A stretch of 64,000 nt of DNA from Craterostigma plantagineum (taxonomy: Eukaryota; Streptophyta; Magnoliopsida; Lamiales; Linderniaceae), in assembly GCA_027422505.1 (NCBI GenBank), contig JAPQWV010000630.1, forward strand, positions 1-64,000, in the 5' to 3' direction. How positions within the stretch are numbered: the first letter of the stretch is position 1; each line of letters starts with the position of its first letter. Below are positions 22,221-33,626 of the stretch, piece after piece. The position numbers were made by a program, and so were the translations under genes. The notes under the pieces were generated by a model. It was given only the letters and a program-made list of their open reading frames with translations. It did not search any database and was not told where the DNA came from.

Positions 22221-22620
22221 CTTCCACACACGATGCTACGTTGGGACAAGGTATGCAGTGTGATAATTGATGGAGGGAGTTGCACGAATGTAGCGAGCGT
22301 GGCATTGGTGAACAGATTGGCGCTTCCAACGACGAAACACCCACATCCATATCGACTCCAATGGTTTAACGACGGTGGGGATGTGCGATTCTACAATCAG
22401 GTTCTTATTTCATTTCGCATTAGCAACTACGAGGATTCAGTGCTTTGTGATGTTCCAATGGACGCTGGACATATTTTATTGGGACGACCGTGGCAGTTCG
22501 ATCAAAGGGTAACACACGATGGTCACACAAACAAGTACACCCTACGGCACAACAACTGCACTTACCTCTTACACCAAGCCATGTATATGATGATCAAATT
22601 AAGTTGCAAAAGGAAATAGA
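22221..22620 (+). pseudogene. Ty3/gypsy protease (retropepsin-like) fragment
   Basis: The ORF encodes CSVIIDGGSCTNVAS, then a long spacer and AGHILLGRPWQFDQRVTHDG. This is the aspartic-protease region and the protease-RT linker of chromovirus-type gypsy elements; IDGGSCTN holds the variant catalytic motif of this group. It is cut at its left end by the neighbouring LTR. Confidence 0.85.
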
Positions 22621-22789
22621 GAGACTGCGAGAAAAAGAAACGAGAGATGTTGAGAGATCCACTGAAGTAAAATCAGAGCGTGAAAATAACGAGGGCAATG
22701 TCGAGGGGAGTGGAACACAAGTTTAAGGGCAGGCATATTATACTGGCGAGGATGAGCGATTTGAGGAAGGTTTACATTCTTCACAACCG

Positions 22790-23230
22790 ATGATTTTACC
22801 CGTCTTTCAAGAAGCCGTTTTATTAGCTAACCAGTCAGGCAAGGATCTACCCTTGACCTTTGATTCTTTATTGCAGGAATTCAAGGACGTGCTCGTTCAA
22901 GACATGCCAATTGGATTACCACCTATTAGGGGAATAGGGCATCAGATTGACTTTATGCCTGGAGCAGCAGTACTAAATCGTCCAGCCTACCGAACCAACT
23001 TCGAGGAGACAAAGGAGTTACAGAGACAAATTTCAGAATTAATATCAAAGGGGAACGAATTTGAACCATGCGATTGGGTTTGGTTGCACCTTCGAGAAGA
23101 TCGATATTTAAAGAAAATAAAGTCAAAGTTGTTACCCCGAGGCGATGGACCCTTCCAAGTCGATTTGAGGACAAATCCTATTAAAGATGAGGGGGATGAT
23201 GTGAATGAGCTCAATCGTAAGCAAGCTATG
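22790..23230 (+). pseudogene. Gypsy pol with internal deletion (RT start fused to integrase end)
   Basis: The frame begins with the pre-RT linker (LLQEFKDVLVQDMPIGLPP, then IGHQIDFMPGA and NRPAYRTN). After 'ISELISKG' it jumps directly to FEPCDWVWLHLR...KSKLLPRGDGPFQV, the integrase C-terminal region, then RTNPIKDEGDDVN, the usual end of pol. Most of RT, all of RNase H and the integrase core are missing, while the reading frame stays open. Confidence 0.85.
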
Positions 23231-23489
23231 TTGAAGATTCACATATCGATCGGGTACGTAACAAGATTTCGAGCAAAGAATTTCAAGGAAAAATTTAACA
23301 GGCACATATTGAAGATTCTTGAAGAAGTGAAGAACATATTCATAGGAACTCAGAATAAAGAGGGTCTTATAATCTTCAAGAACTTGACGGGCAGAAACGG
23401 CAATTTCGGAAAGTTCCGGGACTATAGTGCAATTACCGAAGAAATGAAGGACCAAGATGTAATCTCGTCCTTGGGCAAGATTTGCACAA

Positions 23490-23886
23490 GATTTGCAAGA
23501 TTTTATATTCAAACTAATTAGATATTTATTTAATAAGATTCTCCAAGATTTTCGCTGAAATATCTATTAGTTTGTTATTTTATTCTATATTTAGCTATAG
23601 CCTATATAAATAGGCCTTGTTTCTCATTAGAGAAAAATGAACTTTGATATATAATTTCGAGTTTCTTTATTGAATCTCTTCGAGTCTTTGTTACTCTTTC
23701 GTTCGACGTTCGAACATCGTCTATCTCTTGCAAAAGCACTGCGTTGTGAGAATAGATCTGAAACTTATCGTACGACTTTACACATTCGTTCGTGGCGTCT
23801 TTCAATCCATCAAGTGTTCGGGGTCTCGGGTGAAATAGATCGGGGTTCCTTATCAAAAAAGTATTTTAGCATTTTTTTCCCGTGAC
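23490..23886 (+). mobile_element. Probable gypsy LTR remnant
   Basis: Follows the pol end. Contains a TATA-like CTATATAAATAGG near 23610 and ends tttttcccgtgaca. The next sequence is gag of another element rather than a primer-binding site, so only one LTR side is interpretable. Borders are approximate. Confidence 0.5.
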
Positions 23887-23889
23887 ACA

Positions 23890-24337
23890 AAAATGGAGGA
23901 ATTCATCAATTGCGTCAGGGCGGACTGTCTGTTGCGGATATATCCGCAAATTCGAACAACTTTGTCGCTTTGCTCCCCATGTAGTAGGGACTGACATTCT
24001 TAAAGTGGGACGTTTCCTAATCGGCTTGAAATCTGAGTTGTACCGGGATGTCGCGATGACGCGATCCCCGGAAATGACTTATGGTCAGACTGTCGAACGA
24101 GCTTTGGTGGCCGACGAAGATGAGTTGAGACTTTCTAAAGACCGAGAGGCAAAGAGAAAATTGGAGCAGGGACAACACGGCCGTGAATGCAACGAGAATA
24201 AACAATTGGTAGTCCATGCTCCAAATCAGCGAAACCGCGGGAGGCCAAACGAACCCAGATGGGAACAAAGGCCAAATGCGAGACCCAATAATGCCCTGGC
24301 CAAACAGTTGATGGAAAAAAGCAAAGTCGGCAGTTAA
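23890..24337 (+). pseudogene. Gypsy gag fragment (Tekay/Del-like)
   Basis: After a frameshift near the start, the product reads YIRKFEQLCRFAPHVVGTD, then ILKVGRFLIGLKSELYRDVA and a basic Gln/Asn/Arg-rich tail (RPNEPRWEQRPNARPN). This is a retrotransposon gag domain. The tail is duplicated at 30135-30315. It stops before a zinc knuckle. Confidence 0.8.
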
Positions 24338-24664
24338 GATGCATTTGATAATTATCTGAAAGTAATAATATAAAGCAGCAAATCTTTTCGGATTGCTATG
24401 TTCGTTATGTATCAATCGTCCCACATTCGATCTCTCCATAAATAATAAATGCCAGAAATTAAATTATGCACTTGTGATAGAAGTAACGATAATAAATAAC
24501 AATTATAATCCAAAATCAATAATGGACAGCAAGCATGCGACATGTCCATATTATATGTATTTAATTTGATACTGTTGGGGGTTTTCATTTTTGGACAAAA
24601 TTCTACTATTTTACTTGTGAAATCCATTAGAAGACAGCTTACATCTTGAGTGAAAAGATGGATC

Positions 24665-25733
24665 TAGGGTGAGCCTTTAACCCGTCATACCGCCCCACCC
24701 AATCGACCCAACCAACCCAGACCGCGAGTGTCGGGTTAACGGTTTGATGGATTGGTTTGAGTTTCAAAAAGTAAAACCGCATATTGCAATCGAGTTTGGT
24801 TTTGTATTTTTGAAACCGCATAAAACCGCACCCAACTGCATTTAAAAATATACTAAAAATTTACTATATTTTATTCAATATTTCATAAATAATAGATATA
24901 ACTCATAATAGTAGCGAGGCCAAAAATATTAATTACTACAATACAAGAACATCGACTCATATTATGTAGTGAATTTTTTTTTAGATATTTATCCAATGCA
25001 ACTCTCCTCCTTTATCGGAATGGGAATCAACAACTATACACTTGAAGTTTATAGAAGGCTATAGTTAAAATTTTGAATAAATAATTTTCTTCTTCGAAAG
25101 GGGAATTGGAAACAAGGACATGGCCTAATCATAATATATTGCGTAAAGCTAATTTCTAAATGATGATTTTTTAAATGAAATTAAATATTATGTAGTAAAA
25201 AATTACGTGTCTATCCATGCAACCCTCATTCTTTATTCGATGAGATCAAGAACTACAAACACTTGATGTTTATAGAAGGAGGGTTAAAATTTTAAAATCA
25301 AAACTTTATTTCTCGTAAGGGAAATTTTTAAATCAAAATGAGGCACTGCTTTAGTTGGTTTACCAAAAGCCGACCGTGAACAAGGAATATGAGCTTCTAA
25401 TCAAGCTTCTTATCAGACTTTTATTATCTGTTACTATTATTTATTAATATGATAATAACATTTCTGTATATAAACTTTTATATTTGTAAATAGGTTAATG
25501 ATATACCTTTTTGCTCTATCTATAATTTAGAATATTACCTTAATTTTCGTTATGATAAAAATAAATATTAAAACTGCGAAAACCGCCCCAACCCAACCGC
25601 ACATAAGCAACATGCAATCTATCGGGTTAAGATTTTTATGATAGGGTTTGGGGTATATTTAAAAAACCGCAATACATTGGGTCGGGTTAAATTTTCGATA
25701 AAGACCGTCCAAACCGCACCGCGCTCACCCCTA
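24665..25733. mobile_element. Non-autonomous hAT element (subterminal ACCGCA/ACCCAACC repeats)
   Basis: Perfect 8-bp target duplication GATGGATC at 24657-24664 and 25734-25741. Ends TAGGGTGAGC and, reversed, TAGGGGTGAGC. Both subterminal regions carry AAACCGCA, CCCAACCC and GGGTTAA motifs. The 1 kb interior is AT-rich and non-coding. Confidence 0.9.
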
Positions 25734-25884
25734 GATGGATCCGATCAGGGCCGGCTCATCGTAATAAGAGGCCTAAAACAATTTCTAAAATGAGGCCTTT
25801 TTATGATAATAAATCAAATATATATGTTGACAAATTTCGTGTCAACTTAGCGCAATCATGCTACTCGATACGAACTTGGTCTTA

Positions 25885-26120
25885 GCGTGTGAGTTTGTTT
25901 GGTTTGTTGAATTTGGCGAGGAAAAGAAAAGAAAAACTATTTTTTTCTGTTTGGTTGACTAGAGAAATAGATGAGGAAAAGAAAACTTAAACCTATTTTA
26001 AAGCTAAAACCGTGAAAAATTACGTTCATCACTAAATGGCGAGGGAAGTGAAAAGTAAAAAAGGAAAACAAGTAATAATAATTTTCTCTTTTAGTTTCTT
26101 TCCTTGATTCAAACACAGCC
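25885..26120. mobile_element. PIF/Harbinger-type MITE
   Basis: Flanked by TTA on both sides (25882-25884, 26121-26123). Ends GCGTGTGAGTTTGTTTGG and, reversed, GGCTGTGTTTGAATC. Inside is purine-rich GGCGAGGAAAAGAAAAG and the TTTGGTTGACTAGAGAA block shared with 1217-1446. Related to 51565-51813. Confidence 0.8.
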
Positions 26121-26603
26121 TTAAAGTTTATCGAATTCGAAAGTTAAAAACTTTAAAAAAAAAAGGAGCTTTTGGCTTAGGGGATTTATTTGCAAAACTA
26201 TCTTTAATAATTAAAAAACTATCCGGAAGTAACAATCAAAGGAGTTAACAAAACCTATATGCAATTTACTAGTACGGGAAAAAATGTGCCATTATATGTA
26301 ATTTACACATATGGAAAATGGCCCTTTTAATATAATTAGTATTTCAACTAAAGTATTTAATTTGCAAGTATAATCTCCTTTAAACGTTTTAGTTGTTAAA
26401 ATAACTCTTTTATATTAATATCTAAACACTCTTATTTATTCATAAATTTTCAAGGTTAAAAGTTCTTAGAAAAAAAATTTATTGATCTTAGCTTTTATTA
26501 CTCTACGTTCCTTTGTAATAGTTTTATTGATCTTGGATTATCATTATTGCTTATTTTCTTGTTATAATCACTGTAAGCAATGAAAATAAGTGAAACTTAA
26601 ATA

Positions 26604-27942
26604 TGCAGAACAAGGATGCCAGCAGAAGGTCATTGAAGACCGAAATGCAAATACCGAAAGCGCCACACTAGGGTTGGCAATGGGGCGGGGATTCCCCGTC
26701 CCCGCGGGAATCCGCCCCGAACGGGGCGGGGACGCGGAATGATGTCTCCCCGTGGGATCCCGTGGGGATCCCCGCCCCGTCCCCGAACCCTCTTTTATAT
26801 ATTATAATATATATAATATTACATTATGATTTAAATAATAGTAAAATAATATCAAAATATAGACTAAAACATATTAAATTAATACAAATAATATACAAAA
26901 TTATAATTTATATGATATTTATAACAAAAATATATTCAAATTTATATATTATATTAAAGATATTATTTTTTAAGAAAATTAAGGGGCGGAGAATCCCCGT
27001 GGGGAATCCCCGCCCCGCGTGGATCCCCGCTGGGACGGGGACGGGGATGATTTCGTCCCCGAATGTATCGCGGGGACGGGGACGGGGATTAGATCCCCGC
27101 CCCCGCCCCGCCCCATTGCTATCCCTACACCACACTGAACTAAGATTCAAATTTACTTAAATAACGACAAGTTGAAGACTTCTCACGAGCAATTAATTCA
27201 AGGCTGACAGCAACAACCAAGTTGAAGTCAAACTAAGCAAAATAAGGAATAAAGCAAAATGCACAGGGCGACTGCTGCAAAGACCGGAAAGACCCATTTT
27301 GGAAAAAGTCATTAAAAGCTCTGTCTCGGTACAAAGAGCTATCTCACAACGGCCTTCTACATCAAGCCCAACTACAAAAGAGAGAGAAGTAAGATGAAGA
27401 AACAACTTCACTATCTTTGAAATTACGAAACGCGAGAGAAAAGCTCATAAAAAGAATTGTTCAGATGTTGTCCTCACTACAGTTAGACCATTTCGGTTCG
27501 ATTAGTGAATAAGTTGTTCTCAAGGAACTGTAAAAAACTCTTGAAAGTAGACTAACTGTAAAAAGCTGTCTAGGTGGTTTCTAGGAGTTTAGTTAGCTGA
27601 GATAGCCGTGGGGGTTGTACTTTGTTAGTCTAGCTAAGGATGTTGTGCAACGGGAGTTGTAAAACCAAGTCTTCTAGTGGTGTCTTCCTTGCGGGGAAGA
27701 AGGGGAGACGTAGGAGATCTTTGGCTCCGAACTTCCAGAAACAAATTCGCGTCTTTCGCAAACACACACACACACACACAAATCACATCTTCCATCCGGT
27801 CTTGGTTCAAAACCGACCGGTTTGCTTTCGCACAAGTCACATATAAAAATATCAACTACCGGTATCTAACCTTAACCGGTTAAGAAACGAAAAGGAGTCA
27901 GTGTTTATTCGCCCCCTTCTAAACACGCAACCGATCCTAACA
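26604..27942 (+). mobile_element. 5' LTR (partly truncated) of a copia element, with nested hAT
   Basis: Homologous along its length to the reverse of 15091-16081, minus its first part. It ends GATCCTAACA, directly followed by a primer-binding site TGGTATCAGAGC at 27945-27956. It contains (CA)n at about 27762-27780 and the hAT insertion at 26669-27127. Confidence 0.85.
26669..27127. mobile_element. Non-autonomous hAT element (subterminal GGGGACGGGGAT repeats)
   Basis: TIRs TAGGGTTGGCAATGGGGCGG and, reversed, TAGGGATAGCAATGGGGCGG. The flanking 8-mers cgccacac and caccacac match at 7 of 8. The uninterrupted homologous LTR (around 15905) provides the empty site. Both ends are extremely G/C-rich with iterated GGGGACGGGG/CCCCGTCCCC; the centre is an AT-rich spacer. 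Confidence 0.9.
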
Positions 27943-27981
27943 AGTGGTATCAGAGCGGTTACTTGATATTATTCTTACTAA

Positions 27982-28790
27982 CCATGTCTTCATCAAGCTT
28001 CCTATGTTTAGCAGGGAAAGCTTCCTTGAATGGAAGATAAGGATAATGACCCATCTTTGCGCGCAAGACGACGAGATGATAGATGTGATAAATACAGGAC
28101 CATTCGTGTTTACAAAGGTTAACGTACGACATGCGACGCATCCTGATGAGCCACAAGAAATTCCAAAGGAGAGACATGAACTAACAACAACAGGAAGAAA
28201 GAAGGCAAATCTTGACAACATCGCAAACAATACCCTGTTCAAAGGACTGGACATGGGAATATTTAGGCAGGTCATGACATATAAAACAAGAAAGGGCGTA
28301 TGGGCCAAGCTCTATCAGATATGCGAAGACAATGACCAAACAAGGGAAAATAAGCTCGTTGTTGCCATTCAAAAATACGACACTATCAGGATGGAGCCAG
28401 GAGAAACCATGGTTGACTTCGAGGAGCGCTTTTGCTCCATTATCAACAATCTCTCAGCACTTGGGAGACAAATGGAAAATAGGGATATGGCAATCAAAGC
28501 CATGAACGCTCCCACGAGAATGGGATGTAAAAACAATGGCCATGTAAGAATCCAAGGACTTAAGCAAACTAATGCTGCGTGAGGTTTTTGCAGATTTAAA
28601 AGCTTATGAATTTGAGCTCCAGACAAGACTGGAGGAGGTGATACCGGTCCAACAGACAAGGCACTGGCAGTAGCAGAGCCTTCGAAGACTGCCGACGAAA
28701 TGAGTGAAGAAGCTATGGCTCTCTATCACAAAATTCGAAAAGTTCAAGAAGAGAACTCCGAACAAGACACCACGAGGTAAGTGTGATGAC
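27982..28790 (+). pseudogene. Copia gag (UBN2-type), frameshifted and truncated
   Basis: Starts about 26 bp after the primer-binding site. Reads KLPMFSRESFLEWKIRIMTH, LFKGLDMGIFRQVM, then VWAKLYQICEDNDQTREN, typical of copia gag. The ATG at 27982 needs a one-base shift to join this frame, and another shift follows near 28580. The coding text ends abruptly at about 28790, where a gypsy LTR piece begins. Confidence 0.8.
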
Positions 28791-30134
28791 CCTTACTTTC
28801 TAATCGCTAGTTAGCGATAAAACACGCCGGGTTTAGCAGCGAAAGCCGCGGAGAACCCATTTTACAAAAACATTTATTGATACAAAACGTTAATACAAGC
28901 GGGCCGAGGCCCAAATCATCCTATATAATATTAATATAAATGGCCTGAAGCCCAAGACACCCTATCACTCGCCCACAGGTCGTCATCCATGTACAGGCCC
29001 GCCCTCAAAAGCCCATGGAAGCTCCGATAGCCAGCCTCGATCGTCGATTTCCTACAACACGCAAATACTGAGCTATTGCCCAGTAGGTGAAATAATGCAC
29101 ATGCAGGTGTGACTCACTCACGTTCACTCACCCCCAATTCTCACCAATGCAATGCCGCTCATTATCACTCATCACAACTGGGGATACACTCACCACCTCA
29201 CAACGGGCCTCGGGCTCCATACTGTGCACCACCACCCGAAATCACTACCAGGATCACGATCACGAACACAATCACAACACTACACTACGATAGTGGCCTA
29301 CGCTGAGCAGCCTCCCTGAGCCGTATCAGATCACACACTCAGGTCGCCTCTTCTGCAATGCAGTGCCCACGTTGGTAGCCTACGCTAGGTCCCGTAAGGG
29401 TACCCAGGTCGCAACCTCCAGGTCGCCTCCTCCCGCATGCGACAACGTGGCCTACACATGCTAGCCTACTTGGGGATATCCCAAACGTTCTTTTCTAGGT
29501 CGCCCACAGTCTGCCGCATAATGTCCAACGGGCCAATGGCTCACCGTCACAGGCGCTGGTGCACAACAGTGCCCACACTCACGCGAATCTTCTACGGGTC
29601 GACAACCAATATCGGGTACACGCTCAATAGGTACAATACAGTACCGCCATTCCACCACGGCTCCGTGAAATGACATGTAATGCACATGCAGACATTTACG
29701 TGATAATACATGAAATGTGATGCCACATGAATCGCTCGTAAAACTATAATCACATATTAGCATATAAAAGCACATAAATCATGTAAGTCACTTTACGCAC
29801 ATACTAGTCACGTTACTCATATAACACATAAGTGCAAATAGGTTTACGTGTTGTAGATGGATATTCCACCTACCTGTCCTCTCGCTAAAATCAGCCTCGA
29901 TATCTGGTGGACTTCCTAAGTCTCAGACCTCTGAATATGTGAATATTATTAGTATATGTTCTAGTTCCCAAATTGTACTAAAATAATTATATCCTAATAC
30001 TAGTCTAGAGGTCAACAGTCAACCCACTAAAATTAATTTTCCCGATTTTAGGAATGCGTTGAATCGCCCGAAAGTCTAGTTCGGCGAATTACTAAATCGA
30101 CCGAATGTGAGAATTATATTATGTGATTTTGTTT
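28791..30134 (-). mobile_element. Gypsy (Tekay-like) LTR fragment, minus strand
   Basis: Starts TGATGACCCTTACTTTCTAAT, matching the LTR terminus seen at 52664 (TGTAGCGACCCCCACTTTC) and, reversed, at 36793. It holds repeated CAGGTCGC motifs (29330-29510) equivalent to the GCGACCTGAG repeats of 35955-36350, and the 'ctacctgtcctctcgct' region shared with 35570 (reversed). The far end adjoins a gag piece at 30135. Confidence 0.7.
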
Positions 30135-31140
30135 CTAAAGACCGAGAGGCAAAGAGAAAATTGGAGCAGGGACAACACGGCCGTGAATGCAACGTGAAGA
30201 AACAATTGGTAGTCCATGCTCCAAATCAGCCAAACCGCGGGAGGCCAAACGAAACCAGATGGGAACAAAGGCCAAATGCGAGACCCAATAATGCCCTGGC
30301 CAAACAGTTGATGCCGACTTGCCAACAGTGCGGACGTCAACATGTCAGCGTCTGTTTTGGTCCTAATCCGAATATAAAGTGCTTCAATTGTGGAAAGACG
30401 GGTCATATCTCGTGATTTTGTCGCGAGAATCCGCCGGTTAATCTGACCCCTGCACAGAATCAACAACCCGTGCAGAACCAACCTCCGAGGCTACCTGCTA
30501 GCAAGGTTTTGATGACCGGACCCGACCGGCCGGTTCCGACTGAAAACCGGTGAACCGGTCGGAATTTCGGTCCGATTCCGGTCAGGTTCATGCTTTAATT
30601 AAAAAAAAGAAAAAGTAATAAAAACGTACAAGAGACTGAAATTGAGTAAATTTATCGAAACTGTCAATGTGGTTTAGTGGTAAAGTTCTTGGGTCCTTTA
30701 AAAATGGACTTGGGTTCGATTCTCTGTTGCCTTTTTTATTTTTATTTAATAATTAACCTTTTGACCCCAATATTTTGATGTTATTTAATTTTTGTCCCCA
30801 AATTTATAGATTTACTTTTTAACGTTCCATGGTATAACTAATTTTTAACCACCAATAGTTTACTTGTATTTTAATTTTGACCCCCTATTTTATAAAATTC
30901 TAAAGATTATAAATAAACGTGTATTTTTATGTTGTAAGATTCATTCATTCATAAGATATATTTATTATATTTAAAGATACTGGTTTTACTCCGTTTTGAT
31001 TCCGGTTTCATACCGGTTAAACCACTAAACCTTAAACCACTAAAATTTTCGGTCCGGTTCGAAAACCCGGTTTCAAAACCTTGCTTGCTAGGGTATCACC
31101 CTCACCGTTGAAGAAGATGAAGAACAACCTTGGGTTGAAT
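30135..31140 (+). pseudogene. Gypsy gag C-terminal fragment with zinc knuckle, split by hAT
   Basis: SKDREAKRKLEQGQHGRE repeats the sequence at 24134-24313, then continues into a CCHC knuckle (CFNCGKTGH...C) interrupted by a TGA at about 30414. After PPRLPA the text is broken by the hAT element 30502-31083 and resumes at 31092. Confidence 0.8.
30502..31083. mobile_element. Non-autonomous hAT element (ACCGGTTC repeats) with tRNA-like core
   Basis: TIRs CAAGGTTTTGATGACCGG and, reversed, CAAGGTTTTGAAACCGGG. The flanking 8-mers cctgctag (30494-30501) and cttgctag (31084-31091) match at 7 of 8. Subterminal ACCGG-type repeats. The centre (30669-30722) contains TGGTTTAGTGG and GGTTCGATTCT, which resemble pol III A and B boxes. 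Confidence 0.85.
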
Positions 31141-31466
31141 AGAACCAAATATGTAAGATAAGATGCCATCATTTTGTGAACTTGTAAACTTAGGAGTAGT
31201 AATATTTTGTACCGTAAGATAGTATAAATATTTTGTCTAGTGGTTCAACCCAATCAAATTAAGTAACAGGAGAAAGCTGAAATCAAGAAATAATGATTCC
31301 AAATAAGAATTGAAAATTTCCAGAAAGGGCAGTGATCAATCGCTCTTCCCGAATACGAGATCTGCGACAAAGAATATATCCAAACCACTGTAAGGGTAGA
31401 AGGAATCGATGCCCCGAGTTATTCCAATCGGTGTAATTTCGGGAGCGAAATTCTTTTAAGGGGATG
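31141..31466 (+). mobile_element. 3' internal end of a gypsy element with polypurine tract
   Basis: The text 'gtaatttcgggagcgaaattcttttaagggga' is the usual 3' untranslated end of Tekay/Del-type gypsy elements. The purine tract aagggga abuts TGTAATACCC at 31467. Confidence 0.7.
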
Positions 31467-33115
31467 TAATACCCGCAAATTTAAAGCGGGATTACGATAG
31501 GAAATTTCAAGATAATTAGCGAAGAAAATATTAGGAGTAAAACTCCTAAGGAATAATTTTGAGCGAAAACTCAGATGAAACTAAAATAATTAAATATTCT
31601 CGAAAAGTATTTGAACGAGCCTTGTTTAATAATCGGCCTAAGTAAATAAATTTTGGGCCTAAATAAAAGTATGGCCCAAATAAAGATTGAAAACAATATC
31701 AAAGACGCAAATGATTATAGCCCAAAAATTAAATAAAGAAGGCCCAAATGTATAATTAACTTATTTGAGTCCAAGTAGATGTTAAAGAAAAAGTTCCTTA
31801 AGTATAAGGTAACACACGTTTACCTCTCATCACCTATTTATCATTTCCATGTCATTATATCAATAAGGTTACACAAGTCCAATATTATTCAAGGCCCAAG
31901 GTATTCAAGTAGGATAAGACTTAATCACATTACCTAGGATTGAGGGAAATTAGATTTACCACCTTGTAATGTCATCCTCATTCTCGATGTGTTAAAGTAT
32001 ATCCATAAGTCATTATACAAAATTTACCATTTGAGGAAAAGAGAGAACCAGACAAACGAAAATAAGAGCGAAGAAGAGAGAGCTTCTAACGAGCCAAGGC
32101 CCTCAAACAAACTCAAAAGAAGTTAAAAGTAAGAAGGGTAAGGATCCGTGCTTCTATAACTTTCGTATGCTTAATAAATATTTCTATTATGATTTCTTAA
32201 CTTGAGGCATATTTAAGCTATCGTATTTAGCATGATTCATATCACTTCGATATATATTATATAGTTGTTTATCTTTAATTCGATACTAAGCATAGTTGAC
32301 TTCGAAATGTTTAGAAAACTCTAGATTCTTAAGACACGATTATGTTTCTAAGTATTTATAACTTTATTAATATGTGGTATTCATGAAAACCTACTATTTG
32401 CTTTAGGGTGTAAGATTGTCGGGATTTAGCATAGTTTTTGGAGCTGATCTTAATCCTGTATGAATTTCTGGATTAAGGAACATCGGGCGATATGAATTTG
32501 TATGAGTTTCGACCGAAACTAGGGTTTTCGTAACATTACCTAACTTTAAACTGAGAACTAATTAACTCTCGGCGAACCTAGAAATCGGGGGATGGAAAGT
32601 GCAATCACAAGATCGAAATCGGGCGATTGGGAGTTAGATGATGAACTTTAGCCGTGTTATGGATTCGGCCGAATGAATGTTTGATTCAAAAGGCAAGCCT
32701 ATGCGATCGGGCGATTGGAAACCTAAAGAATCGGGCGCCTCAAGGCTTAATAGCTTGGTGACATCACAATTCAATGCATGGCAATCGGGCGATTTCATGA
32801 GAGGAGAGGTCTCGGGGAATGTGATTCCAAGCATGATGAATCAGGCCACAAGAAGAACGGCGAAAGTGGGCTTCGATCGAATGAAATTGGAACCAAAAAT
32901 CGGGCGAAACTAATGGTCTATTCCACCATGATCGGGCGATGCAATGTTCGGCGAAACCATGATCCAAGGTTTGACAAATCGGGCGATTCGTGAATGAGAT
33001 GCCACAAGCCATCGAAACCTATTTCTATTCTACATGATGATCGGGCGATTTAGATAGTCTAACCCTTATTAAAATCGGGCGACTTGGGATTATTTGAATA
33101 TAGCTATGTGATTTT
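31467..33115 (+). mobile_element. Gypsy 3' LTR, truncated, rich in ATCGGGCGAT motifs
   Basis: Begins TGTAATACCCGC right after the polypurine tract. The first ~150 bp match, reversed, the start of the LTR at 54909. Between about 32480 and 33085 there are about ten spaced copies of ATCGGGCGAT or close variants. The usual LTR end (GGGTCGC.ACA) is missing; border at right is approximate. Confidence 0.65.
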
Positions 33116-33626
33116 GTTTCTATATAACTTGATATAAATATATATATATATATGTGTATAATGTCACATCAAATATTCAACAATCTTGCATGAATTACTC
33201 AACAGAACTATGAAAAAAAAATTAAGCTGGAATATGCAAACAAAGCTTATTGTAACTTGGAAATATTCTATGCTTTTCTTTTTCTAGAATATCGATGGTC
33301 AAAAAGAATAGAATAGAATAAAGAGAGATTATCCACGTTGTGTACTTACCTGGAAGATTTTTATTCTCAATGTAATATCTATAGGGAATTTTACAGAAAA
33401 ATACCCATTTATATAAAAAATTCACAAGTCAGACCCCTGTCAGTTTTTTTTATATGCAGGTACCTGACAGAATAAAAGTTTTGCACATTGGTATCCATTC
33501 CGCCGCAAGTACGTCATAGAACACATTTAGATATCATATGGAAATATATTGCGGTACATAATACAGTGAGAAAATGGTACATCATATAACAAACATTATG
33601 GTACCATATAGACCGTATGTAGGTAC

